From contig JBGAIF010000001.1 of the NCBI GenBank assembly GCA_044225795.1, forward strand, positions 868,001 to 932,000: a stretch of DNA of 64,000 nt, in the 5' to 3' direction. The notes under the pieces were generated by a model. That model had not been told where the DNA came from. It worked only from the letters and a program-made list of their open reading frames with translations, and searched no databases. Each line of letters opens with the position of its first letter. Position 1 is the first letter of the stretch. This DNA is from Nemorincola sp044225795. Lineage in GTDB: Bacteria > Bacteroidota > Bacteroidia > Chitinophagales > Chitinophagaceae. The translations under genes were made by a program, and so were the position numbers. Shown piece after piece: positions 34,300 to 41,911 of the stretch.

Positions 34300-34843
34300 A
34301 CTTCAAATATTGTAGGACATATGTGCTCAACTTAGCAGACGAGCACTCATTTGAGAGGACATCATAAAGCTGCTCTTTAGTAGCTTTAGAGCGTACTGTA
34401 TAGTTCAAATAGGACGTTAGTATATCAATTACCTCATCTTTCCACAGCAGTTGAGCAAGCCCCATCGTGTCTTTGCCACGATTCTTCTTTGCTTTTCTAC
34501 AGCGTTTAAAATCATATATTCCGTCCTCGGTTTCGGTAACAAGATATACTCCCCACCATTTAGGAACGCTTAATAATACGTTTTCTAAATGCTTGTCACC
34601 GGTAATGACGTACACATTGTCGAAGACCTCATTGTAGGCCTCTATTTGATGTGGTAACCGCATTAGAGTATCGCTATTAGTCTTGATTTCATAACCAACT
34701 AATTTGCCGTTCAAGACTGCGATGTCTGCCCTTACTAAACCATTTTTCAATCCAAGTTCATCGAGAACAACGGTATCAGAACAGTCATGTTCTGACTTCA
34801 GAATTCTTTGATGAAATGCAGATCGTACAACGCTATCTACCAT
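34259..34843 (-). CDS. sce7726-family protein with PD-(D/E)xK-like motif
   Basis: 194 residues from the ATG at 34843 (a TTG at 34867 lies inside the -7 box, so is unlikely). LVRADIAVLNGKLVGYEIKTNSD carries D40, E52 and K54 in the D-x(n)-E-x-K spacing of PD-(D/E)xK nucleases, followed by a Gln/Tyr-bearing helix (LPHQIEAYNEVF) usual in these enzymes. A second half (WWGVYLVTE..., then DILTSYLNYTVRSKATKEQLYDVL) is helical. It converges on the beta-family gene with a 41-base overlap. A nuclease effector of a defence pair is the best guess; this is inference. Confidence 0.75.
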   Translation of the reverse strand: MVDSVVRSAFHQRILKSEHDCSDTVVLDELGLKNGLVRADIAVLNGKLVGYEIKTNSDTLMRLPHQIEAYNEVFDNVYVITGDKHLENVLLSVPKWWGVYLVTETEDGIYDFKRCRKAKKNRGKDTMGLAQLLWKDEVIDILTSYLNYTVRSKATKEQLYDVLSNECSSAKLSTYVLQYLKSRQTWRIGQSALS

Positions 34844-34864
34844 GAAAAAATAGTTTTGGGGTCG

Positions 34865-34872
34865 CAAAAATA
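34865..34872 (-). promoter_or_regulatory. -7 element (TATTTTTG) of the sce7726-like gene
   Basis: On the minus strand TATTTTTG matches TAnnTTTG and lies 21 bases before the ATG at 34843. Confidence 0.4.
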
Positions 34873-34956
34873 GTATAACAAACGGTAGTGTAGTTAGCTA
34901 TTATTCTTTAATACAAGTCCCATAGTGATTACCTAAATATACGAAAAGTTCGCTTT

Positions 34957-35022
34957 GCAAGATTGCATATCGCCGCGGCGATATATTAATATCTGCCTTT
35001 ATGCGGCGATATGCAATCTTGC
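34957..35022. repeat. 20-bp perfect inverted repeat with an inner palindrome
   Basis: Arms at 34957-34976 and 35003-35022 (GCAAGATTGCATATCGCCGC and its complement), spacer 26. The left arm overlaps an 18-bp perfect palindrome, ATATCGCCG/CGGCGATAT (34967-34984). A further small stem GGGGA-ATT-TCCCC follows at 35023-35035. It lies between the divergent sce7726-like and DUF4145 genes. It has no T-run and is not a typical terminator; operator, recombination site or transfer-origin roles are open. Confidence 0.8.
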
Positions 35023-35078
35023 GGGGAATTTCCCCGTACCCCTTTATTAACTAATTTAGACTATACTTTTAATACGTT

Positions 35079-35747
35079 ATGGCAAAAGAAAAATACTACT
35101 CAGAGGGTATCGTTTGTGGCCACTGTAATAACTTTTCCAAGATGGAAGTTGTAGGGTCTGTACAAGAAAAAGTAGGCGAATTCGGAGACCCAGAGATGGG
35201 GCCGATGATAGAAGAATATACTTTCTATGAGGTGCTAAAGTGCCCCAGCCCCAACTGCGGAAAAACAAATATCCGCTCATACTATTGGAATGACATTATG
35301 GACGGTGACGATGCGGAAAGTGTCGAATACAACTATCTCTACCCAGGTGAAAAGAAGGCGCCGTTAGGTCTACCTGACAATATTCTTAAAGCGTACACAA
35401 TTGCTGAAAAAGCGAAATATCTTGATGCAGGTGCTCATGCACTCTTGCTAAGGAAAGTTTTAGAGTTGGTTTGTATTGACCGAAATGCCAAGAAAGGAAA
35501 TCTTGCCCCTATGCTAGACGATTTGGCTAAGAAGGGAGAGATACCGGAGAAGTTAGTTAAGGTTGCTGAGAAGCTGCGACATTTTGGAAATATAGGCGCA
35601 CATGCAAGTGGTGATGAATTGGGAGAAGATGAAATCCCTATAGTCGAGGCACTCTGCCGAGCAATATTAGAGTATGTCTATAGCGCTCCTCACTTAGCTG
35701 CTATTGCGGAGAATAAATTAAATAAATTATCAAATCGTCCGAACTGA
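35079..35747 (+). CDS. Zinc-ribbon protein with DUF4145 domain
   Basis: 222 residues. The N terminus is a four-cysteine zinc ribbon (CGHC near residue 13, CPSPNC near 60). The C-terminal half is a DUF4145 domain: ALLLRKVLELVCIDR, then LRHFGNIGAHASG, a HEPN-like helical bundle signature seen in proteins next to restriction and other defence genes. It has no obvious catalytic residues. It converges on the ATPase gene with an 18-base overlap. A role as a sensor or partner of the adjacent systems is possible but unproven. Confidence 0.75.
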   Translation: MAKEKYYSEGIVCGHCNNFSKMEVVGSVQEKVGEFGDPEMGPMIEEYTFYEVLKCPSPNCGKTNIRSYYWNDIMDGDDAESVEYNYLYPGEKKAPLGLPDNILKAYTIAEKAKYLDAGAHALLLRKVLELVCIDRNAKKGNLAPMLDDLAKKGEIPEKLVKVAEKLRHFGNIGAHASGDELGEDEIPIVEALCRAILEYVYSAPHLAAIAENKLNKLSNRPN

Positions 35748-36899
35748 GGTAGCGCTAAAAGGTTGCGATGCTGTACCATCAATCATTAGTTTGAGATACA
35801 TGGTATAGACTGGCAGGTTCACTAAGTCTTGCTCGTCAAACGTAGGGAAGAACTCTTTTGCGATAACATTGGCATCTTCCGCACCAATACGAAATGAGAT
35901 CATCGTGCCGACATTACCAAAGATTGCCTTTTGAATTCTCTCGTCAAGCTGACTAATGTACTGGTGGGTTAGGAATATCCCAAGTCCATACTTACGGGCT
36001 TCGGAAAGAATATCCGCAAATGACAGAGTAATGAAGCTGTGCATCTCGTCTATATACAGATAAAATGGTCTTCGAGTGTGTTCGGCCTGAGTAGCCCTGT
36101 ACATGGCTGCAAGGTGTATCGCTGAGATTATCATTGAACCAAGAATCGTACATGCTTCTTCTCCAATCTTGCCTTTCGACAGGTTAACGATAAGAATTTT
36201 CCCTTCGTTAAGAATCTTCTGCATTCTGAAGCTTGTAGTTTGTTCACCCACCACTCGGCGTAAAGGAATTGAACTAATAAAAATGCCTGACTTGTTGAGT
36301 ATAGACGCAATTACTTCATTTCTAAAGCTAGGCGAGTATTTTTCAAACTCGTTGTGCCAAAACGCTAACAGGTGGTCGTCCTTCACATAGTTTAAGATGT
36401 CGTTTCTGAAACGAATATCAGTTAGTAGGGGTTGTATAGAAAGCAGCGTTGCTTGTGGGTACCAAAGCAGTGTTAGGATTGCATTGCGTAAAATATATTC
36501 AAGTCTTGGCCCCCAGCTATCATTCCAAACTTTGTGAAAGGTTGAAACAATACCGGAAGCTACTAAATGATGATGGCTAGGGTGAACAGCATGTAACGGG
36601 TTAAAGTGGATAGCATTTTCAGGTTCACTTGGATTAAGGTAGATAATATCCTTTCGTCTGTTCTCAGGAATTTTACTTGTGATTTCCTCAGCTATGTCGC
36701 CATGAGGGTCAATGATGCAGCAGCCATGTCCTCGTGTAATGTCTGAAAATGCCATACCCTTTAAAAGGGTAGATTTTCCAACTCCTGTCTTTCCAATGCA
36801 GTAGATGTGGCGCAACCTATCCGCATCTTTAATCCCAAACTTTTGATTCGTGTTTCTATAGTTAGTTACGCCAATTGGTGTAAACTGCTGGTCTTCCAT
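35730..36899 (-). CDS. Soluble VirD4/HerA-like P-loop ATPase
   Basis: 389 residues. Walker A is CIGKTGVGKSTLL (about residues 34-46), followed by CCIIDPHGDIAEEI; Walker B is YLYIDEMHSF (about 280) and an arginine-finger-like region follows (FGNVGTMISFRIGAEDA). The pattern matches type IV secretion coupling ATPases of the TraD/TraG/HerA superfamily, but there are no N-terminal membrane helices. It could move DNA during transfer or, like HerA ATPases paired with nucleases, serve in defence. The element has a second, membrane-linked coupling protein at 49630, so this one is redundant for transfer. Confidence 0.8.
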   Translation of the reverse strand: MEDQQFTPIGVTNYRNTNQKFGIKDADRLRHIYCIGKTGVGKSTLLKGMAFSDITRGHGCCIIDPHGDIAEEITSKIPENRRKDIIYLNPSEPENAIHFNPLHAVHPSHHHLVASGIVSTFHKVWNDSWGPRLEYILRNAILTLLWYPQATLLSIQPLLTDIRFRNDILNYVKDDHLLAFWHNEFEKYSPSFRNEVIASILNKSGIFISSIPLRRVVGEQTTSFRMQKILNEGKILIVNLSKGKIGEEACTILGSMIISAIHLAAMYRATQAEHTRRPFYLYIDEMHSFITLSFADILSEARKYGLGIFLTHQYISQLDERIQKAIFGNVGTMISFRIGAEDANVIAKEFFPTFDEQDLVNLPVYTMYLKLMIDGTASQPFSATSVRTI

Positions 36900-37005
36900 T
36901 CCAACATTCTACCGACTGTACATTTCTATCACAGAGGGTAATTATTGTCTTCTGAAACAAATACTTCCCGCTATATTTATTTGCTGTTACCGTCATACTT
37001 GATTC

Positions 37006-37944
37006 ATGGATGAGCAAGCACCAATTAAAGGTGACATTGAGCAGTTCTTGAACGAACTAACATATACTTCCGCACTCAGTAGAGAAACAATCAGAGGCTA
37101 CGCTAATTGTTTTAGACGATTCTTGAATATTATGCCTGAAGTGGTATCAGTAGACTTACTGACGACAGACATGGTAATTGAATTCTTTAAACGTATCCAG
37201 ATTACGCCTCGGCAGGTAGGCATGAGTCGAATAAAAACAGGTGTCAAAGGTGCCACGATACTATCCTACAGAACAAAGCTCCACACCTTCTGCGAATGGC
37301 TTTGTAGGAATGGGAAAGTATCTCACAATCCAATAACTAAGATCTCACCACCTAAAGTAGTGTATGAAGATTCGAAAGCATTAACAGAGGATGATATTAG
37401 ACGGATATACTCCGCAATCGCTCTATATTCCGGTTCGGGCATGCTTTTACGCAGAGATACCTTTATGATTAGTCTATTTGCATTCACTGGCCTACGGCTA
37501 GGCGAAGCCCTGGCTCTTAGTGTTCATGATGTTGATATTGAGAAACGTCTGCTAACAGTACGAAGCAATACATCCAAATCAAAAAGAATAAGGCATATTC
37601 CAATACACCCGACATTGCTTATGCACATTCGAGACTACCTAAAGGAACGTAAACAAAAGAACTTGAAAACCCAACATTTGATTGCATCAGCAAAGAAGGA
37701 TGAACCGCTATCGAAGCATGGCATGAAACATTGGGTAAATATCATATCGGAAAAATCAGGCGTAAAATTTCATGTACACCAACTGCGACATTCATTTGCC
37801 TGCAATCTTGCTCAGCAGAATGTTAATGCAGTAAAAATTCAGAAGCTACTCGGTCATAGTAGCTTAACTATGACCATGAACTACCTTCGATCATTTGGGT
37901 CAGATGAATTACATGAAGACATCGAAAAAATATCATTCAACTAA
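37006..37944 (+). CDS. XerC/D-like tyrosine recombinase
   Basis: 312 residues. A SAM-like core-binding domain (about 8-110) precedes a complete catalytic domain: Arg in TGLRLGEAL, the beta-hairpin Lys, HQLRHSFACNL (HxxR), LLGHSSLTMTMNYL with His and the Tyr nucleophile. It has no arm-binding domain, so it is not closely related to the integrase at 21386. It is separated from a second recombinase (38301) by a tRNA 3' fragment, which suggests it belongs to an element that once targeted a tRNA gene. Confidence 0.9.
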   Translation: MDEQAPIKGDIEQFLNELTYTSALSRETIRGYANCFRRFLNIMPEVVSVDLLTTDMVIEFFKRIQITPRQVGMSRIKTGVKGATILSYRTKLHTFCEWLCRNGKVSHNPITKISPPKVVYEDSKALTEDDIRRIYSAIALYSGSGMLLRRDTFMISLFAFTGLRLGEALALSVHDVDIEKRLLTVRSNTSKSKRIRHIPIHPTLLMHIRDYLKERKQKNLKTQHLIASAKKDEPLSKHGMKHWVNIISEKSGVKFHVHQLRHSFACNLAQQNVNAVKIQKLLGHSSLTMTMNYLRSFGSDELHEDIEKISFN

Positions 37945-38145
37945 GTTGCGCTCTTTAGCTAAAAAACAAACATCTGATATACTATGTTTGTCGAGGTTGA
38001 TTAGTATTAATTTTGACACTGTTTGCCATCTTAAATTTATCTGGGAACAGGCCGTAGTTTTTTGCCCATTTTCACCGCACATTTCCAAAAATAGCTTGAT
38101 AAATAACGATATTTTGTTGACGCGAGTCTTAGAAATATCTTTTAA

Positions 38146-38181
38146 GGAGAGGGTCGCAGGTTCGATTCCTGCCGGGCGGAC
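38146..38181 (+). pseudogene. tRNA 3'-end fragment (T arm and acceptor strand)
   Basis: GCAGG-TTCGATT-CCTGC is a perfect five-bp T stem with a canonical seven-base loop, followed by a seven-base acceptor strand (CGGGCGG) and a discriminator A. No matching 5' acceptor strand (CCGCCCG), D arm or anticodon arm is present upstream, so this is only the 3' third of a tRNA. Such remnants mark attachment sites of integrases. The tRNA identity cannot be told. Confidence 0.75.
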
Positions 38182-38199
38182 TTTCATCAATTAAATAAA

Positions 38200-38297
38200 G
38201 GCTATTCTGAAAATTAGTGGCAAAAAAACTCAGTCCTATGACCACATCCCAAAGGGAGGCGGTCATTAGATAAGAATGGCAGAAGTGTAGAATAGCC
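38200..38297. repeat. 9-bp inverted repeat spanning the upstream region of a recombinase gene
   Basis: GGCTATTCT (38200-38208) and AGAATAGCC (38289-38297) enclose 80 bases and end three bases before the recombinase start codon at 38301. An inner stem ATGACC/GGTCAT lies in the middle. This could be a structured leader or a small invertible segment. Confidence 0.5.
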
Positions 38298-38300
38298 GAT

Positions 38301-39191
38301 ATGGACATCCATATTTTGTGCGAAAGATTTTGCGATTATTCGGTTACATTTCGCGGTTATTCGCCTGAAACAGCAAGAAGATACCGTTATGTAATAAATA
38401 GCTTCTGTAAGATGGGTAAAATACAGACTCTGGAGGAGGTCACAGAAGCTAAAATACATACACTCTTTTACAGTGGCCGAGTTGATAGACATTGGTCTGT
38501 TAACACGTACCTTGTTTACTACAAGTCTCTTAAAGTGTTCTTCCGATGGTGTATTAAGCAGGGCTATATGACTACAAACTACGTGGACACAGTCGAAGTG
38601 CCTAAGCTGGAAAAGAGAATACCTGAGAAGTTGAACAAACAAGCAGCACTTAAGCTGCTTGAGGTGGTCTACAACTATCCGTATCAGTATAAGTATCTGC
38701 GCTATCGCAATCATGCCATGTTTGCCATGTTTATTTTCGCTGGGCTACGCAAGACTGAGTTATTGAAACTGAAGTATGCAGATGTAGATATTGAGAACTT
38801 CACAATTTTTGTTCAGCAAGGCAAAGGGAAAAAGGATCGCATCATTCCGATGAGTTACACTCTTGCTCAAATTCTTAAGAAGTACATGGAAGAAAGAAAG
38901 CGATGGAAGAAAACGTGTCCTGAATTCTTTACTTCGGTGAGGCATAACAGAGGATTATCAAAAGACTCGATGAAAACTATTATTGATGCAGTAACCAAAA
39001 AGACAGGCATCAAGTTCACGCCTCATAAGCTTCGGCACACATTCGCAACTCTTATGCTTGAAGGAGGTTGTGACATCTACAGTCTTTCGCAAATGATGGG
39101 TCACAGCGACATCAAGACAACTACTATTTATTTATCTGCAACTGCTGAGCACTTACGAAGTCAGATGATGAAACACCCTTTAAACAACTAA
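38301..39191 (+). CDS. XerD-like tyrosine recombinase
   Basis: 296 residues, close to the 298 of XerD. The core-binding domain (about 5-95) is followed by a catalytic domain with AGLRKTELLKL (Arg), GKGKKDRIIPM (Lys), PHKLRHTFATLML (HxxR), MMGHSDIKTTTIYL (His, Tyr). It is too diverged from chromosomal XerD to be assigned as that. With the recombinase at 37006 it flanks a tRNA fragment. Paired recombinases of this type act in integration or in DNA inversion. Its 3' end overlaps the convergent small gene by 4 bases. Confidence 0.9.
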   Translation: MDIHILCERFCDYSVTFRGYSPETARRYRYVINSFCKMGKIQTLEEVTEAKIHTLFYSGRVDRHWSVNTYLVYYKSLKVFFRWCIKQGYMTTNYVDTVEVPKLEKRIPEKLNKQAALKLLEVVYNYPYQYKYLRYRNHAMFAMFIFAGLRKTELLKLKYADVDIENFTIFVQQGKGKKDRIIPMSYTLAQILKKYMEERKRWKKTCPEFFTSVRHNRGLSKDSMKTIIDAVTKKTGIKFTPHKLRHTFATLMLEGGCDIYSLSQMMGHSDIKTTTIYLSATAEHLRSQMMKHPLNN

Positions 39192-39427
39192 CCTGTGATT
39201 TTCTTGTTGTGATTGGCCAGCCAGCTTGTTAGTTTTTTGTATAAGGCTGGGTACATTTTTCGCAAGTTTACTGACTCGGCATTTCCAAGAATAAGGCAAG
39301 TCATGAAGTGCTCTCCAAAGGTCGGTAAAGACGCGTCTTGTTCCATTCTCCTAAATAATTCGTCAATTTTTGCTATCGCCTTTATATGCTTGTCTGTCTT
39401 GACTTCCTTTCTTTTTGATGTTGGCAT
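39188..39427 (-). CDS. Small basic protein of unknown function
   Basis: 79 residues, rich in Lys and predicted helical: a basic N terminus (SKRKEVKTDKHIKAIAKIDELF), then SLPTFGEHFMTCL and a basic C terminus (YKKLTSWLANHNKK). It overlaps the convergent recombinase by four bases. I do not recognise the family. Compact helical, basic form would fit a DNA-binding accessory such as a recombination directionality factor, but no motif proves it. Confidence 0.5.
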   Translation of the reverse strand: MPTSKRKEVKTDKHIKAIAKIDELFRRMEQDASLPTFGEHFMTCLILGNAESVNLRKMYPALYKKLTSWLANHNKKITG

Positions 39428-39646
39428 GGCAGCACTTTACTTACTTTCAAAGTATTGTCAAGTGAACACTACAGGTCAATTTTTCTGCGTGTATCAACGC
39501 CAGTTTGATAAGATATGAATGGTCTAAACCCGCAAGATTGCGAGTTTATTTTTGTCTCTTTTCCACACTCCCATCTGAAATTAGCTACCAATGACTAGTT
39601 ATGCCCCCTTATTCTAATTGTGCTTGATTGATATGCTCTTACTGGA

Positions 39647-39955
39647 ATGATGCAAAGCCGTACAGTGATACCAAACAGCCTACGGAAATTTCGTAGAATG
39701 ATGGGTTTTAGCCAACAAGATGTTGTGGATTTACTGCAACTTTCTAGTACGAGCATTGTTTCAAAATGGGAAAGAGGACTTGTACTTCCAAGTGCCGAGA
39801 ATCTTTTAAAGCTATCTATCCTGTACAAAACGCTGATTAATGAACTGTACTATGAATTGGGTAAACAATATCAAGTTGAACTATTTCCAAAAGAATCCGG
39901 TTTCATAAGTAGAAATGCTAAGTCTAAATATGTAGACAGGGGGCCTCCGTCTTAA
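39647..39955 (+). CDS. XRE-family transcriptional regulator
   Basis: 102 residues. The helix-turn-helix is at about residues 10-66 with the Cro/C1 pattern FRRMMGFSQQDVVDLLQLSS then SIVSKWERGLVLPSAENLLKLS. The C-terminal 35 residues are charged. Single-domain XRE proteins on mobile elements usually repress excision or transfer genes. The gene stands alone, with about 200 bases of non-coding DNA on each side. Confidence 0.8.
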   Translation: MMQSRTVIPNSLRKFRRMMGFSQQDVVDLLQLSSTSIVSKWERGLVLPSAENLLKLSILYKTLINELYYELGKQYQVELFPKESGFISRNAKSKYVDRGPPS

Positions 39956-40160
39956 GTTTAGAATCAATTTAAGATACCTATCCTATAATTAATGGGCTAT
40001 TTTTTGATGCGCCTTTTTGACTACTGCCTACTGGTATCGTTTCGTTCAATCGCCGCTTCCGTTTATATAAATAACGTTTAACGAACGGCTCAAAGTTTTT
40101 TCCACAGTTCAATCTCAACTTATCAACTTATCAAGCGCTTTAGCGCAATCATAAAATTTT
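39956..40160. other. Non-coding stretch with a DnaA-box-like site
   Basis: No convincing frame. It contains TTTTTCCACAG near 40096-40107 (fits the relaxed DnaA box TTWTNCACA), a tandem ACTTATCA/ACTTATCA at about 40118-40133, and a GCGCTTTAGCGC palindrome at 40135-40146. The combination is seen near replication origins but is too small to call one. Confidence 0.3.
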
Positions 40161-40391
40161 ATGCGTAACTCAAAAGATGAAGAATTGGCAAATGAATTAG
40201 CCGATACTCTAGGAGATCAGGAATCTCTACCCTTTTACCGTGACATGGTAAAGAAATACTCGGAGACATTTCTCAGAGGTAAGTTAAAGAAAGTAATGTC
40301 AGTACCTACAGATCAAATTCGTAAGACTAGAGGTGCATTATTTACCTATCTCATCAATCAGCATGAACGCAGATACAACACTAGGGATTAG
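40161..40391 (+). CDS. Small acidic/basic helical protein of unknown function
   Basis: 76 residues, mostly helical: EELANELADTLGDQESLPFY then KKYSETFLRGKLKKVMSV and a C-terminal RRYNTRD. Its last 29 bases overlap the start of the RuvC-like gene in another frame, so the two are likely co-translated. I do not recognise the family; it is typical of small accessory proteins on Bacteroidota elements. Confidence 0.55.
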   Translation: MRNSKDEELANELADTLGDQESLPFYRDMVKKYSETFLRGKLKKVMSVPTDQIRKTRGALFTYLINQHERRYNTRD

Positions 40392-40830
40392 CCCAGGAAC
40401 ACGATTCATAGGTATCGCAGTTCTGAGAGAAGGTCGGCTGATTCATGCTCAGGTAAGAGCATTTCATGGAAAATGGTCAAAATCTAAGCGCAACAGCATC
40501 TTGAAAGCTGTTGACTATTCGTTAGGCCAACATCGTGTTACATCGGTTGTAGTAAAGCTTCCCGATGTGCTGCCTCTCACAAGAAGCTTTCATGAAGTAA
40601 TTGGGTCACTAAATGCTCTTTGTGAACGGAAGAGATTAAAACCCCGATACTATGCATTGTCTGAAATTAAGCGAAAGCACTATGGGAGTGAAACTTGCAC
40701 CCTTGATACGCTGATGGAGTTTGTTGTGCGGGCACATCCGGAATTAACACCTGAATACCGGAAGGAAAAAGCAAATAAGAATGCGTATTACTATAAGCTG
40801 TTTGAAGCGGTAAGTGTTGGGATGATGTAG
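40363..40830 (+). CDS. RuvC-like RNase H-fold protein with altered active site
   Basis: 155 residues from the ATG at 40363. LGISPGTRFIGIAVLREGRLI matches the first strand-hairpin of RuvC resolvase (usually GIDPG), but the catalytic Asp is Ser. The second strand, TSVVVKLPDVLP, has Lys where RuvC carries the catalytic Glu. A basic helix KRKHYGSETCTLDTLMEFVV follows, as in RuvC. It may be a non-catalytic Holliday-junction or branched-DNA binder, or use other residues. It overlaps the upstream gene by 29 bases. Confidence 0.6.
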   Translation: MNADTTLGISPGTRFIGIAVLREGRLIHAQVRAFHGKWSKSKRNSILKAVDYSLGQHRVTSVVVKLPDVLPLTRSFHEVIGSLNALCERKRLKPRYYALSEIKRKHYGSETCTLDTLMEFVVRAHPELTPEYRKEKANKNAYYYKLFEAVSVGMM

Positions 40831-40936
40831 CGTACTCCTTGTTGTAAACAACCGCAAATTATTCCTCCTGTAATGATTTGTCTCCTCCGAATACACTCAG
40901 AAGGAAATCATTTCCTTAAAAACTAAACAACTTATT

Positions 40937-41842
40937 ATGGCGACAGCAGCAAAAGCAGGCGATGTAACACACGTTGATGTGTATTCCGTGATTACAAACA
41001 AGATCATTGAACAGTTAAACAAAGGCACAGTACCGTGGCGCAAACCGTGGGCAAGTGCTGGCCCACCAATTAATGTAATTTCGAAAAGGCCGTATCATGG
41101 AATAAATGTATTGCTTCTCGCAATGGAAGATTACGAGCACAATCTATTCCTGACATTTGACCAAGTAAATTCACTCGGTGGTAAAGTAAAAAAAGGTGAA
41201 AAGGGGCATATCGTAGTCTATTGGGCAAAACTGCAGGAGGAAAAAGAACAAGCGGAACAATCTGAAGAAAACAAGGAACAAAAAGCAAAGGCGATTTTGC
41301 GATACTACTATGTTTTCAATATCTCTCAATGTGACAAGATTCCGGAAAAGTACTTGCCTGCGGAGCGAGACACTAAAGACATTGTCTCCTGTGAGCAGGT
41401 TGTTAGTGCAATGCCTCAATGCCCACCAATCAGGCACAAGGAAAACAGCGCATTTTACAATTTCAAAGAGGACTTTGTTAACATGCCAAAGAAGCGGACG
41501 TTTAAGAAAGACGAAGCGTACTATTCAACCTTATTTCATGAGTTAGTCCACAGCACAGGACATGCAAGCCGTCTCAATAGAGACACAATTACTCAAATGG
41601 CAGAGTTTGGCGGTGAAATGTACTCACAGGAGGAATTGATAGCTGAAATCGGTACATGCTTCCTACAATCAGTCACTGGTATCACCAGCGAATTTCATCA
41701 AAGCACTGCTTACATTCAGGGATGGCTCACAAAACTAAAGGGCGATAAGACATTTATCTTTAAAGCATCGAAAGCTGCTCGGAAAGCTGTAGACTTTATT
41801 CTAAACAAGTCTGCCGCGGAAGAAGACTCGCCAGGGGATTAA
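40937..41842 (+). CDS. ardC: ArdC-like antirestriction protein
   Basis: 301 residues. The N-terminal half is the ArdC single-stranded-DNA-binding domain: VYSVITNKIIEQLNKGTVPWRKPW, RPYHGINVLLL, and GGKVKKGEKGHIVVYW. The C-terminal half is a zinc peptidase-like domain with HELVHSTGH (HExxH at 201-205) and a downstream Glu in EELIAEIGTCFL. ArdC coats incoming single-stranded DNA and protects it from host restriction. Its presence on a relaxase-bearing element fits DNA entry by conjugation. A terminator lies 27 bases after the stop. Confidence 0.9.
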   Translation: MATAAKAGDVTHVDVYSVITNKIIEQLNKGTVPWRKPWASAGPPINVISKRPYHGINVLLLAMEDYEHNLFLTFDQVNSLGGKVKKGEKGHIVVYWAKLQEEKEQAEQSEENKEQKAKAILRYYYVFNISQCDKIPEKYLPAERDTKDIVSCEQVVSAMPQCPPIRHKENSAFYNFKEDFVNMPKKRTFKKDEAYYSTLFHELVHSTGHASRLNRDTITQMAEFGGEMYSQEELIAEIGTCFLQSVTGITSEFHQSTAYIQGWLTKLKGDKTFIFKASKAARKAVDFILNKSAAEEDSPGD

Positions 41843-41868
41843 TTCAAGCCGGTTAGAAAAAAAGGAAA

Positions 41869-41897
41869 GGCTCGATAAGGAATTATCGGGCTTTTTT
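41869..41897 (+). terminator. Terminator after ardC
   Basis: GGCTCGATAA pairs with TTATCGGGC, followed by TTTTTT. Confidence 0.75.
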
Positions 41898-41911
41898 GTT
41901 GCCATCCCTAT

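Noticed and set aside
37933..38190. Minus-strand frame with RPAGIEPATLSL near its start
   Set aside because: This peptide is a well-known artefact of translating the 3' end of tRNA genes backwards. The underlying feature is the tRNA fragment at 38146-38181.
38214..38714. Minus-strand frame of 166 codons
   Set aside because: Antisense to the XerD-like recombinase with intact catalytic motifs; Cys/His-rich and without any domain.
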